Shown here piece after piece: positions 40,601 through 49,560 of a stretch of DNA of 64,000 nucleotides (the first letter of the stretch is position 1; each line of letters starts with the position of its first letter). Origin of the DNA: an uncultured Eubacteriales bacterium (lineage in GTDB: Bacteria > Bacillota > Clostridia > Oscillospirales > Oscillospiraceae); the NCBI GenBank assembly GCA_900315595.1, contig OMZQ01000006.1, positions 62,001 to 126,000 of the forward strand, written 5' to 3'. A program made the position numbers and the translations under genes. The notes beneath the pieces are model-generated. The model saw nothing but the letters and a program-made list of their open reading frames with translations, searched no databases and was not told the origin of the DNA.

Positions 40601-41305
40601 ATGAAAAAAACCGTTTCCGAATTCCGCAATCTCGTCCGTACCGTCCCGCCGCTGCTCGTGACGCTGCTGGTTCTCTCCATTGTGGGCATGAACCTTTTGG
40701 CAAACAAGAGCATTCAGACCGGCGTTGACTGGCTGGCGCTGGATTGCGGGATCTTGTTTTCCTGGCTCTGCTTCCTTTCGATGGACGTGCTGACCCATTG
40801 CTACGGCCCCAGAGCTGCCAGCATGATGTCCGTGGTCGCCCTGCTGATGAATCTTCTGATGGCCGCCATCTTCTTCCTGGCAGCCCGAATCCCCGGCGTC
40901 TGGGGCGAGAGCTTCGTGGAGGGCAGCGAGGCGACCATCAACACCGCGCTCAACAACACCTTCCGCGGCACCTGGTTCATCCTGCTGGGCAGCTCGATCG
41001 CCTTCGTGGCCTCTGCGGTCTTCAACAATTTCCTCAACTACGGCATCGGACGCCTGCTCAAGCGGAAGGACGGCTTCGGCAGCTTCGCCCTGCGCGCCTA
41101 CGTCTCCACCTTCCTGGCGCAGTTTGCGGACAACCTGATCTTTGCGCTTCTGGTCAGCCGGATCTTTTTCGGCTGGACCCTGCTGCAGTGCTTCACCTGC
41201 GCGCTGACCGGCGCGGTGATGGAGCTGCTCTTTGAGATTCTGTTCTCCCCCCTGGGCTACCGCGTGGCAAAGCGGATCATGGCGGCCCGGGGCGGGAACG
41301 CCTGA
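40601..41305 (+). CDS. yhhQ: YhhQ-family queuosine precursor transporter
   Basis: A 234-residue membrane protein of the VUT/YhhQ family with about six helices: LLVTLLVLSIVGMNLLANKS at the start, SMDVLTHCYGPRAA with conserved polar residues near 61-75, and STFLAQFADNLIFALLVS near 165. Family members import preQ0 or preQ1 (7-deazaguanine precursors) for queuosine tRNA modification. The gene sits 10 nt after the preQ1-I element, whose tail provides the AAGGAG site. It is followed closely by an SDR gene. Confidence 0.9.
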   Translation: MKKTVSEFRNLVRTVPPLLVTLLVLSIVGMNLLANKSIQTGVDWLALDCGILFSWLCFLSMDVLTHCYGPRAASMMSVVALLMNLLMAAIFFLAARIPGVWGESFVEGSEATINTALNNTFRGTWFILLGSSIAFVASAVFNNFLNYGIGRLLKRKDGFGSFALRAYVSTFLAQFADNLIFALLVSRIFFGWTLLQCFTCALTGAVMELLFEILFSPLGYRVAKRIMAARGGNA

Positions 41306-41318
41306 CGGAGGAGTGCCC

Positions 41319-41966
41319 ATGAACGTACTCATCACCGGCACCGGCGCAGGGATCGGTCTTGCCATTGCCCGGCGCTTTCTGCGTGAGGGTCACGCCGTCT
41401 GGGGTGTGGACCGGACGGAAAGCCCGATCACTGAGCCCGGCTACCGCCACCTTTGCGCAGACATCCGCGCGGCGGAATCCCTCGACCTCCCGCAGCCGGA
41501 GATCCTCATCAACAACGCGGGCACGCTGGAGGAGCAGGATGCGATCGCGGTCAATCTGGAAGGAACGATCCGCTTTACAGAGCGCTTTCTGGACAGCCCC
41601 CGTCTTCGGTCCGTCCTGTTCATCGCCTCCGCCTCCGCCCGCAACGGCGCGGAGTTTCCCCGGTACGTTGCCAGCAAGGCGGGCCTCGTGGGCTACATGA
41701 AGAATCTTGCCCTCACGCTGGCAAAGCGGGGCGTGGTGTGCAACAGCATCTCGCCCGGCGGCGTCATCACCGGGGCAAACCGGCACATTCTGGACTCCGA
41801 GACACTTTACGCCGCGGTGAAGGCCGAGACCCTGCTGGGCAAGTGGGCCGAGCCGGAGGAGATCGCGGATCTGGCCTGGTATCTCACCGTGGTCAACCGC
41901 TCCATCACCGGCGAGGATATTCTGATCGACAACGGCGAGATGCTCAAGTCGAACTTCATCTGGTAA
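41319..41966 (+). CDS. Short-chain dehydrogenase/reductase family protein
   Basis: A 215-residue classical SDR. The cofactor motif is ITGTGAGIGLAIA at residues 4-16, NNAG follows near 66, the catalytic Ser lies in IASASARNG, and YVASKAG holds the Tyr and Lys. ISPGGVIT follows. The substrate is unknown. GGAGGAG precedes ATG 41319, 13 nt after the transporter, so it is probably under the same preQ1-responsive message, although no queuosine step is known for this family. Confidence 0.88.
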   Translation: MNVLITGTGAGIGLAIARRFLREGHAVWGVDRTESPITEPGYRHLCADIRAAESLDLPQPEILINNAGTLEEQDAIAVNLEGTIRFTERFLDSPRLRSVLFIASASARNGAEFPRYVASKAGLVGYMKNLALTLAKRGVVCNSISPGGVITGANRHILDSETLYAAVKAETLLGKWAEPEEIADLAWYLTVVNRSITGEDILIDNGEMLKSNFIW

Positions 41967-42024
41967 GACCGGAAGGGCGGCGACAAGCCCTGATGCAGCC
42001 ATAAAAAACGCACCTGCAAAACCG

Positions 42025-42058
42025 GCCCGGGTTGTGCTGCAATCCGGGCTTCGGCTTT
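42025..42058 (+). terminator. Possible terminator after the SDR gene
   Basis: A 10-bp stem, GCCCGGGTTG (42025-42034) with CAATCCGGGC (42040-42049), followed by TTCGGCTTT, a weak U-run. Confidence 0.5.
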
Positions 42059-42090
42059 GCCCTGTTCCCAAAAAATTAACAATTATTGGG

Positions 42091-42118
42091 TTGACAATGA
42101 CGGAATCCGTGCTATAAT
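42091..42118 (+). promoter_or_regulatory. Promoter of groESL
   Basis: TTGACA (42091-42096), a 16-nt spacer and TATAAT (42113-42118), immediately before the CIRCE operator. Confidence 0.88.
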
Positions 42119-42122
42119 ACGT

Positions 42123-42149
42123 TTAGCACTCAGGAAAGATGAGTGCTAA
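42123..42149 (+). promoter_or_regulatory. CIRCE operator (HrcA site)
   Basis: TTAGCACTC (42123-42131), a 9-nt spacer and GAGTGCTAA (42141-42149): a perfect match to the CIRCE consensus. HrcA binds here and represses groESL until heat shock titrates GroEL away from it. Confidence 0.98.
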
Positions 42150-42224
42150 ATCTGGGGAAACAGCGCGAACAGACCTGTTTGACTTTCCCCCTGAAACCGT
42201 AATAATTTTAAGGAGGCATTCCTA

Positions 42225-42509
42225 ATGACGTTAAAACCCTTAGCTGACCGTGTCCTGCTCAAGGCCACGGAGGCGGAAGAAACCACCAAGTCCGGCATCA
42301 TTCTCTCCACCGCGAACAAGGAGAAGCCCGTCATCTCCGAGGTCGTTGCGGTCGGTCCCGGCGGCGTTGTGGACGGCAAGGAAGTCGTCATGACAGTCAA
42401 GGCCGGCGACAAGGTCGTCGTTGCCAAGTACGCAGGCACTGAGGTCAAGCTGGACGGCGTGGAATACTCCATCGTCCGCCAGAGCGATATTTTAGCGATT
42501 GTCGAATAA
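42225..42509 (+). CDS. groES: Co-chaperonin GroES
   Basis: The 94-residue GroES forms the heptameric lid of the GroEL chamber. MTLKPLADRVLLKATEAEE and the mobile loop (ETTKSGIILSTANKEKP, about 17-34) are clear, and the sequence ends YSIVRQSDILAIVE. AAGGAGG precedes the ATG. It is the first gene of the HrcA-controlled groESL operon. Confidence 0.98.
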   Translation: MTLKPLADRVLLKATEAEETTKSGIILSTANKEKPVISEVVAVGPGGVVDGKEVVMTVKAGDKVVVAKYAGTEVKLDGVEYSIVRQSDILAIVE

Positions 42510-44168
<1,659 letters not shown>

Positions 44169-44196
44169 GCCACAGTCCTGCAACCGTATAACCACT

Positions 44197-44238
44197 CTGG
44201 GGCCGTATCGCTGAAAAGCGATACGGCCCCAGGTTTTG
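44197..44238 (+). terminator. Terminator of groESL
   Basis: A perfect 16-bp stem (44197-44212 with 44217-44232) around a GAAA tetraloop, followed by GTTTTG. Confidence 0.92.
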
Positions 44239-44249
44239 TCCGCCTCGGT

Positions 44250-45281
44250 TCACGCGCGCCCGCTGATCAGGATATACGGGTGCAGCTCCGGGTCCAGCCA
44301 GGTCAGGACGCGGCGCATCTCCTGCTCCGGGAGGCCGACGCAGCCGCCGGTCGCGCCGGTGGCGCAGTGGAGAAAGATCGCGCAGCCGCGATCCGGGGAC
44401 GGATCGGGCGGGAGGTTGTAGCCGATCACGCAGGCATAGGCGTAGCAGCGCGGATAATCTTCCAGATGCTCCGCGTCGTCATAGTCCCATGCTTCCAGCA
44501 GGTTTGGGTCGCCCCGCTCCTGCCAGGTGTTGAAATAGACGGAATCCGCATCGCAGACCCAGTCCGACTGCGGCGTCACGTCCCGCCAGGCCAGGCGCAG
44601 GCCCTCCGGCTTTTCCGCGTTTCCGAAGGCCGGACCCAGGCTCCAGAGCCCCGCCGGGGAGGTATCCGAGTATCGTCTTCGGTCGTGGGCGATTCCGTTC
44701 GCGCCGACCCATCCGTCCATGCCCAGCAGGGAATGAACGGGCTGCCAGTTACCGCCGTCATCCTTTTCATAACAGCTTGCGCGCATCGTGACGCCGTCGG
44801 TCTGGGCGGAGACCAGCAGAAGCTGACGGCAGCCGAGAGCGTCCAAGTCGGAGAAATCAAGCCCCTCCACGCACATCCACTTCGTCAGAAACTGCCACGG
44901 GGAGCACGCAGCATCCGGGGGAAAGGCGTCGGCACGCGCCGGGTCCCACGCCACGGTCGTATCTCCCGGCAGCGGCTGGAACGGCGGTTGGGACGGCTCC
45001 GTGACAGGGTCGGTCGGCTCCGGGCCGGCGGTTTCCGCAGATGGCTGGGCGGCGGTCTTCGTCGGAATCGCAGCGGACTCCGCAGCGGGGGCGACCGATT
45101 CCGGGGCTGACGTACCTGTGGACGGCTGCGCAGCGGCGGGCGAATGAAGAAGCCCGTTCGCCGCCTTGTCTGCGCCCGCCGTTTCCGGACCGGACCGTCT
45201 GCCCGCCCGGACACAGGCGGAGAGCAGCAGGGAGAGGCCGAGCATCCAGATCACAACGGATCGAATCGCGTTCCGTTTCAT
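44250..45281 (-). CDS. L,D-transpeptidase-like lipoprotein
   Basis: A 343-residue protein beginning MKRNAIRSVVIWMLGLSLLL with lipobox LLSAC, so it should be a surface lipoprotein. A Pro/Ala/Glu-rich low-complexity linker spans about 35-115. The C-terminal domain has the YkuD-type catalytic signature FLHCATGATGGCVGLPEQEM near residues 305-325 (His and Cys). YkuD enzymes make or remodel 3-3 peptidoglycan cross-links; some relatives are only YkuD-like, and activity is inferred. GGAG precedes the ATG at 45281. A terminator-like hairpin just upstream separates it from the sigma-factor gene pair. Confidence 0.82.
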   Translation of the reverse strand: MKRNAIRSVVIWMLGLSLLLSACVRAGRRSGPETAGADKAANGLLHSPAAAQPSTGTSAPESVAPAAESAAIPTKTAAQPSAETAGPEPTDPVTEPSQPPFQPLPGDTTVAWDPARADAFPPDAACSPWQFLTKWMCVEGLDFSDLDALGCRQLLLVSAQTDGVTMRASCYEKDDGGNWQPVHSLLGMDGWVGANGIAHDRRRYSDTSPAGLWSLGPAFGNAEKPEGLRLAWRDVTPQSDWVCDADSVYFNTWQERGDPNLLEAWDYDDAEHLEDYPRCYAYACVIGYNLPPDPSPDRGCAIFLHCATGATGGCVGLPEQEMRRVLTWLDPELHPYILISGRA

Positions 45282-45305
45282 GCGAACAGCTCCTTTCTGC
45301 ATCAG

Positions 45306-45351
45306 CAAAGAAAAGGGCCGCTTCCCGTCTCCGATCGGAACGGGAAGCGGC
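45306..45351 (-). terminator. Terminator or attenuator between sigma operon and L,D-transpeptidase gene
   Basis: GCCGCTTCCCGT (45317-45328) pairs perfectly with ACGGGAAGCGGC (45340-45351), with an inner TCCGATCGGA dyad. The minus-strand transcript continues CCCTTTTCTTT. Only about 25 nt separate it from the next start codon, so there is no room for a promoter after it. Confidence 0.75.
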
Positions 45352-45378
45352 AATTTCGATTGTATTTCTGACGGACGG

Positions 45379-45924
45379 CTAAGGAGTCTCGTTCGGCGAC
45401 TGGGCCTCATAGACCTCCCAGAGATTCGTCTCTTGGTCCTGTCGGAGGAAATAGAGCCGCTCCAGGCGTCCGTCCTTCTCCCAGGTCTTCGTGTGGTCGT
45501 ATTGGACGGTATAGACGGCGCGGACGACCAGGAAGTGATGCTCGATGTAGTCGTCGCTCCAGCCGTAGGAACGGGCCAGCTCGCTGCCCTTGAGATTCTC
45601 CTTCCAGCGAGCGGTCTCGGCCTCATCGATCTCCGCCCGCTCAAACGAGGCGGACTGGGTGTACTCCCAGTTGATCTCTCCCTCCACCGCGCTCTGAACC
45701 ACGGCGAGCGGGTCGTTGGACGGTCTCTGCCACCAGCCGTTCACCATCCCGACCCGGTAGACCGTAAAGCCGCTGAACAGCAGGATCACGGCGGCAGCCG
45801 CAGCGATCGCAAACGTGCGCAGGCGGTTCCGTTTCGAGCCGAAGCCCGTCGATTCCGGCTTCGCGTCCTGGAGCCAGCGATCGTCCACGGCATCCAGCGC
45901 TTCTAAAATCTGTTCCGATTTCAC
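45379..45924 (-). CDS. Single-pass membrane protein, probable anti-sigma partner
   Basis: A 181-residue protein starting at GTG 45924 (MKSEQILEALDAVDDRWLQD) after AAGGAGA. About 40 cytoplasmic residues come first, then one membrane helix (FAIAAAAAVILLFSGFTVY, about 43-61), then an extracellular domain (YIEHHFLVVRAVYTVQYDH). The GTG overlaps the stop of the sigma-factor gene. A short cytoplasmic part, single helix and sensor-like exterior fit an anti-sigma factor, but no zinc-binding anti-sigma motif is visible, so this is inference from position and topology. Confidence 0.65.
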   Translation of the reverse strand: MKSEQILEALDAVDDRWLQDAKPESTGFGSKRNRLRTFAIAAAAAVILLFSGFTVYRVGMVNGWWQRPSNDPLAVVQSAVEGEINWEYTQSASFERAEIDEAETARWKENLKGSELARSYGWSDDYIEHHFLVVRAVYTVQYDHTKTWEKDGRLERLYFLRQDQETNLWEVYEAQSPNETP

Positions 45925-46478
45925 AGATAATTCTCCTTTCGCAAGTAGGCTTGCAGCTTTTTCCGGCTTCGGCTCAGCATGGATTTGACCTTGCTCTCGC
46001 TGAAGCCGAAGCGTTGACTGATCGCGGTGATCGGATCGAGATACCAGTAGCGGCACAGGAAGACCCGACGCTCCGTCTGCGGCAGTCCGTCCACAAACCG
46101 CCGCAGGGCTTCGCCCAGCTCCTTTTCGATGACTTCCTGCTCCGGCGTTGAACCGCCTCTGACACACGCATCCAGTTCCTCCAGCGCCAGCTCGACCTGA
46201 CCGCCGCCTCGCTTCTCGCGGTAGAGGTCGCGCAGGCGCTTGAGGGAGACGCGGCGCGTGATCTTGCCCAGAAAGGTACGAAGGATCGCGGGCTGGGCCG
46301 GCGGCATGGCGTTCCACGCGCCGAGCCAGGTGTCGTTCACGGCCTCCTCGGCGTCTGAGCGAAAAGAGAGGATATTGCAGGCGATTGCCTGACAGTATGC
46401 CCCGTATTTCGACATACTCTCCCGGATCGCGCGCTCCGAGCGCGCCCAGTACAGGGCGACGATCTGTTCATCCTCCAC
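45921..46478 (-). CDS. ECF-type sigma-70 family RNA polymerase sigma factor
   Basis: A 185-residue sigma factor. Region 2 is at about 5-75 (DEQIVALYWARSE, SDAEEAVNDTWLGAWN) and region 4 at about 120-180 (GLPQTERRVFLCRYWYL, with HTH DPITAISQRFGFSESKVKSML). Regions 1 and 3 are missing, as in ECF factors. I prefer the GTG at 46478 because AGGAG lies 8 nt upstream; an in-frame ATG at 46496 is the alternative. The next gene overlaps and probably encodes its membrane partner. An envelope-stress role is suggested by the L,D-transpeptidase downstream. Confidence 0.88.
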   Translation of the reverse strand: MEDEQIVALYWARSERAIRESMSKYGAYCQAIACNILSFRSDAEEAVNDTWLGAWNAMPPAQPAILRTFLGKITRRVSLKRLRDLYREKRGGGQVELALEELDACVRGGSTPEQEVIEKELGEALRRFVDGLPQTERRVFLCRYWYLDPITAISQRFGFSESKVKSMLSRSRKKLQAYLRKENYL

Positions 46479-46571
46479 GGTATCATCTCCTATCATCCGT
46501 TTTGAAAGGTCCTTTCACCGTTCTACTACCCGTTTTTCCCGCTTCGTCGCAGAGTGAAGCATATATTTTGC

Positions 46572-46623
46572 AAAAAGGGCGGTACCGAGCCTGCGCTTCT
46601 GCAAGCTCGGTACCGCCCTTTTT
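46572..46623. terminator. Strong bidirectional terminator
   Basis: A perfect 19-bp stem, AAAAAGGGCGGTACCGAGC (46572-46590) with its complement (46605-46623). A/T tracts at the base allow termination in both directions. It ends the small membrane-protein transcript before the sigma-factor gene. Confidence 0.88.
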
Positions 46624-46645
46624 CCCGTGCGGGGTCCCTCCGGCT

Positions 46646-46888
46646 CTACGCCGTCAGGCCCTTGGCCCAGGCGACGACGTCGGAGAAGACCGCCGGATAG
46701 AAAAAATAGAGGATTCCCAGCGCCGCGGCAATGATCAGCAGGATCCGACCGACAGCCTTGGCGGCGGTCAGCGCGACCAGCAGGGCGGCAATGCCGATGA
46801 CAAGCGCAGCCACCTGCGGGATCTTGATGTTGGCCGCCCAGGTCTGAAACCACTGCGCGATCTGACTGAAAAACGATAGATAGACCAT
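46646..46888 (-). CDS. Small two-helix membrane protein, unknown function
   Basis: An 80-residue protein beginning MVYLSFFSQIAQWFQTW, with two hydrophobic segments (VAALVIGIAALLVALTAA and ILLIIAAALGILYFFYPAVF). AAAGGAG precedes the ATG. It has its own consensus promoter and a strong terminator, so it is a monocistronic gene. No family is recognised. The amphipathic N terminus followed by two helices would fit a small membrane-associated factor. Confidence 0.7.
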   Translation of the reverse strand: MVYLSFFSQIAQWFQTWAANIKIPQVAALVIGIAALLVALTAAKAVGRILLIIAAALGILYFFYPAVFSDVVAWAKGLTA

Positions 46889-46930
46889 AACGATGCTCCT
46901 TTCCGGCCCCCGCGGGGCCCTGTCCTCCTT

Positions 46931-46959
46931 ATTGTACTCCCTTTTCCCGAAAAAGGCAA
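46931..46959 (-). promoter_or_regulatory. Promoter of the small membrane-protein gene
   Basis: On the minus strand TTGCCT (46954-46959), a 17-nt spacer and TACAAT (46931-46936), about 43 nt before the start codon. Confidence 0.65.
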
Positions 46960-46974
46960 CTGTAATCTCGCCCG

Positions 46975-47023
46975 AGAGAAAAGCAGACGATCCGCCGGGG
47001 CCCGACCGGGGCCTCGGCGGATC
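46975..47023 (-). terminator. Probable terminator of the thioredoxin operon
   Basis: GATCCGCC (46989-46996) pairs with GGCGGATC (47016-47023), extended inside by G+C-rich pairs. The minus-strand transcript continues into CTGCTTTTCTC. Confidence 0.55.
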
Positions 47024-47037
47024 TGGTTTGAATCGGA

Positions 47038-47946
47038 TCAGCCGTTCAGATACTTGACCGCCTCGGTTGCAGCCACCGCGCCGTCCGCGGCGGCGGTGAC
47101 AAGCTGGCGCACCATTTTGGTGCGGTTATCGCCGGCGGTAAAGATACCGGGAACGGCGGTATGGCAGTCCTCGCCCGCGACGACGTAGCCGGCCTCGTCC
47201 ACCTGGACGAGGGTACGGAAGCTCTCATTCTCGGGTACGCGGCCCACGGCCACGAAAAGGCCGCTGACCGGGATCTCACGCAGGGAGCCGTCGAGCTTGT
47301 TCCGGACCTCCACGGCGGTCAGACGCTTGTCGGCGATCAGACGGTTGACCGTGGAATTGTAGACGAACTCCACGTTCTCCCGCGCGGACAGACGCTGCAC
47401 GGTGGAATCCTCGCCGCGGAAGGAATCCCGGCGGTGGATCAGATAGACCTTGTTGGCAAGGTCGGCCAGATAGAGGGCGTCCTCCAGGGCGGTGTTGCCG
47501 CCGCCCACGACGGCGACGTCCTTTTTGCGGAAGAAGTTGCCGTCGCAGGTCGCGCAGTAGGAGACGCCGCGCCCGACCAGCTTGTCCTCCCCGTCCACGC
47601 CGAGCTTACGGTTTTCCGAGCCGGTAGCAAGGATGACCGCGCCGCATTCGTAGGTGTCCCGGGTGGTCGTGATCTGCTTTTTCTCCCCGAGGTCAGCCAC
47701 GCCGGTGACCTTCTCCAGACGGACCTCCGCGCCGAGGCCGACGGCCTGATTGTAGAGCTTGTCTGCAAAGTCAAAGCCGGAGATATGGGCGGCAACGGGA
47801 TAGTTCTCGATATCGGGGGTGTTGATGATCTGCCCGCCCCAGGCCTTGGCCTCGAGCACCAGAACGGTCTTGGAGGCCCGCCTGGCGTAGATCGCTGCAG
47901 TCAGACCGGCAGGGCCGGCTCCGACGATGATAATATCGTACGCCAT
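47038..47946 (-). CDS. trxB: Thioredoxin reductase TrxB
   Basis: A 302-residue flavoprotein that reduces thioredoxin with NADPH. The FAD motif is IIVGAGPAGLTAAIYARRA at residues 5-23, the redox-active CATC lies near 132-135 (SYCATCDGNFF), the NAD(P) motif is VAVVGGGNTALEDALYLA near 146, and the C-terminal FAD motif is GIFTAGDNR. The start at 47946 is 2 nt from the trxA stop, so the two are translated together. The operon order is gpx, trxA, trxB. Confidence 0.96.
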   Translation of the reverse strand: MAYDIIIVGAGPAGLTAAIYARRASKTVLVLEAKAWGGQIINTPDIENYPVAAHISGFDFADKLYNQAVGLGAEVRLEKVTGVADLGEKKQITTTRDTYECGAVILATGSENRKLGVDGEDKLVGRGVSYCATCDGNFFRKKDVAVVGGGNTALEDALYLADLANKVYLIHRRDSFRGEDSTVQRLSARENVEFVYNSTVNRLIADKRLTAVEVRNKLDGSLREIPVSGLFVAVGRVPENESFRTLVQVDEAGYVVAGEDCHTAVPGIFTAGDNRTKMVRQLVTAAADGAVAATEAVKYLNG

Positions 47947-47947
47947 A

Positions 47948-48256
47948 TCAGCCAAGCAGGTCGAGGACCGCTTCCTTCGGGACCAGACCGACGCTGCGGT
48001 CGGCTTCCATGCCGTCCTTGAACAGGACCAGGCAGGGAATGGAGAAGACGCCGTATTCGCCGGCAAGATCGCTGTTGTCATCCACGTCGATGCCGACGAC
48101 GGTCACGTCGGGGCGCTCGGCGGCAACCTGCTCCAGCGTCGGCTTGAGCATGCGGCAGGGGCCGCACCAGGTGGCGTTGAAGTCAACGAGGACGGGCTTG
48201 GTGGACTTGAGCACGACTTCTTCAAAATCGGCAGAGGTGATTTCCTGGATCGACAT
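47948..48256 (-). CDS. trxA: Thioredoxin TrxA
   Basis: A 102-residue thioredoxin with the active site NATWCGPCRMLKP (Cys near residues 31 and 34), the cis-Pro region YGVFSIPCLVLFKDG and the usual length. It carries electrons from TrxB, probably to the Cys-type glutathione peroxidase upstream and to other cell targets. GGAGATTATCATT precedes the ATG. Confidence 0.96.
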   Translation of the reverse strand: MSIQEITSADFEEVVLKSTKPVLVDFNATWCGPCRMLKPTLEQVAAERPDVTVVGIDVDDNSDLAGEYGVFSIPCLVLFKDGMEADRSVGLVPKEAVLDLLG

Positions 48257-48313
48257 AATGATAATCTCCTTTATGATTTAATTTCGGGTATGGGTTCGAG
48301 CCGGTGCGGCGGC

Positions 48314-48856
48314 TTACAGCAGCTTTTCGATCTCAGCGGTGAAGCTGGCGGGATCGGCGGTAGGTCCCCAGCGCTTGACGACGTTCCCTTCGCGGTCCAC
48401 CAGGAACTTGGTGAAGTTCCACTTGACGTCGTTGGGCTGAACGCAGGTCTTGCTGATCTTTTTGATCGCGGCCATGGCAGCCTTGTTTTTCAGGCCGACA
48501 GGCTCCTCGTCCTCGGGCGCCTGCTCCTTGAGCCACGCAAAGAGGGGGATCGCGGTCTCGCCGTTGACGTCGATCTTCTTGAACTGGTCAAAGGTGGTCT
48601 GGTACTTGGCGGTGCAGAATTCGTGGATCTCGTCGTCCTCGCCGGGAGCCTGATGACCGAACTGGTTGCAGGGGAAATCCAGGATCTCAAGGCCCTTCTC
48701 GTGATAGGCTCTGTAGAGGTTTTCAAGACCTTCATACTGGGGCGTGAAGCCGCAGCCGGTGGCAGTGTTGACGATGAGCAGGATCCTGCCCTTCAGCGCA
48801 GACAGGGAAAAGTCCTCGCCCTTGCGGGTTTTGACGGTGAAATCATAGACAGACAC
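48314..48856 (-). CDS. Glutathione peroxidase family thiol peroxidase
   Basis: A 180-residue GPx-fold peroxidase. The peroxidatic Cys is residue 35 (NTATGCGFTPQY, in place of selenocysteine), Gln lies in FPCNQFG, and Trp/Asn in KWNFTKF. Bacterial Cys-type enzymes of this family usually take electrons from thioredoxin, not glutathione, and the trxA-trxB neighbours support that here. A consensus promoter precedes it. A role in removing peroxides in an anaerobe exposed to oxygen is inferred. Confidence 0.93.
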   Translation of the reverse strand: MSVYDFTVKTRKGEDFSLSALKGRILLIVNTATGCGFTPQYEGLENLYRAYHEKGLEILDFPCNQFGHQAPGEDDEIHEFCTAKYQTTFDQFKKIDVNGETAIPLFAWLKEQAPEDEEPVGLKNKAAMAAIKKISKTCVQPNDVKWNFTKFLVDREGNVVKRWGPTADPASFTAEIEKLL

Positions 48857-48890
48857 ATGCGATGCTCCCTTCGTTTCATTTCGTGATTCG

Positions 48891-48919
48891 ATTGTATCAA
48901 ATTAAATTGTGCTTGTCAA
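48891..48919 (-). promoter_or_regulatory. Promoter of the gpx-trxA-trxB operon
   Basis: On the minus strand TTGACA (48914-48919), a 17-nt spacer and TACAAT (48891-48896), about 35 nt before the gpx start. Confidence 0.8.
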
Positions 48920-49000
48920 GTGCAAAATTGTAAATAAATTATGAACGCTTTCCGCTCCCCTGCCCCTCTGTTTTTTCCCGGAATATTCAAAAGAATTCCC

Positions 49001-49041
49001 TTGCATTTTCGGCCGGACTGTGATATAGTTAGCAAGCTAAC
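49001..49041 (+). promoter_or_regulatory. marR-ABC exporter promoter with MarR-type operator
   Basis: TTGCAT (49001-49006), a 17-nt spacer and TATAGT (49024-49029). A perfect dyad GTTAGC-AA-GCTAAC (49028-49041) overlaps the -10 and transcription start; this is the expected site for autorepression by the first gene product. A degenerate second copy (ATAGCATACTAATTA) follows. Confidence 0.8.
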
Positions 49042-49092
49042 GATAGCATACTAATTATTTGACCTGCAAGGCACAGGAAAGGAGGCAGGCAG

Positions 49093-49560
49093 ATGGATTG
49101 CTGGAAAAACGCGGTCGGACCGCGGATCAAGCGCGTCAACAACGCCATCGACTTTTGGCGGACGCAGGACATGGATCGGCTTGGGCTGACCACCACACAG
49201 GGCTATCTCCTGGGCTGGCTGACGCGCAACGCAGACAAGTCCGTCACGCCAAGCGAGCTTGGACGGAGCTTCAAGCTCTCGCAGCCGACGATCAGCGGCA
49301 TTCTGCAGCGGTTGGAGGCGAAGGGCTTCGTGACGATGGAGGCCGATTCGAACGACAGGCGGCGCAAGTACGTCCGGACCACGGACCGTGCTGCGGAATG
49401 CCATCAGCAGATCATCTCCAACTTCCGGGATATGGAGCGGCGGCTGACCGCTCCCCTGTCCGCGGAGGAGCAGGAAACGCTGCTCGCCCTGCTGGACCGT
49501 ATGATCGACGGTCTGGAGCAGGGCGTGCGTCAGCGGGAAACGGAGGACACACATGTTTAA
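49093..49560 (+). CDS. MarR-family transcriptional regulator
   Basis: A 155-residue winged-helix regulator: LTTTQGYLLGWLTRNADKSVTPSELG, then RSFKLSQPTISGILQRLEAKGFV (recognition helix), then the wing with DSNDRRRKYV, and dimerisation helices at both ends. AAAGGAGG precedes the ATG. Its stop overlaps the first exporter gene by 8 nt. Ligand-released repression of the exporter operon is the usual arrangement; the ligand is not known. Confidence 0.92.
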   Translation: MDCWKNAVGPRIKRVNNAIDFWRTQDMDRLGLTTTQGYLLGWLTRNADKSVTPSELGRSFKLSQPTISGILQRLEAKGFVTMEADSNDRRRKYVRTTDRAAECHQQIISNFRDMERRLTAPLSAEEQETLLALLDRMIDGLEQGVRQRETEDTHV

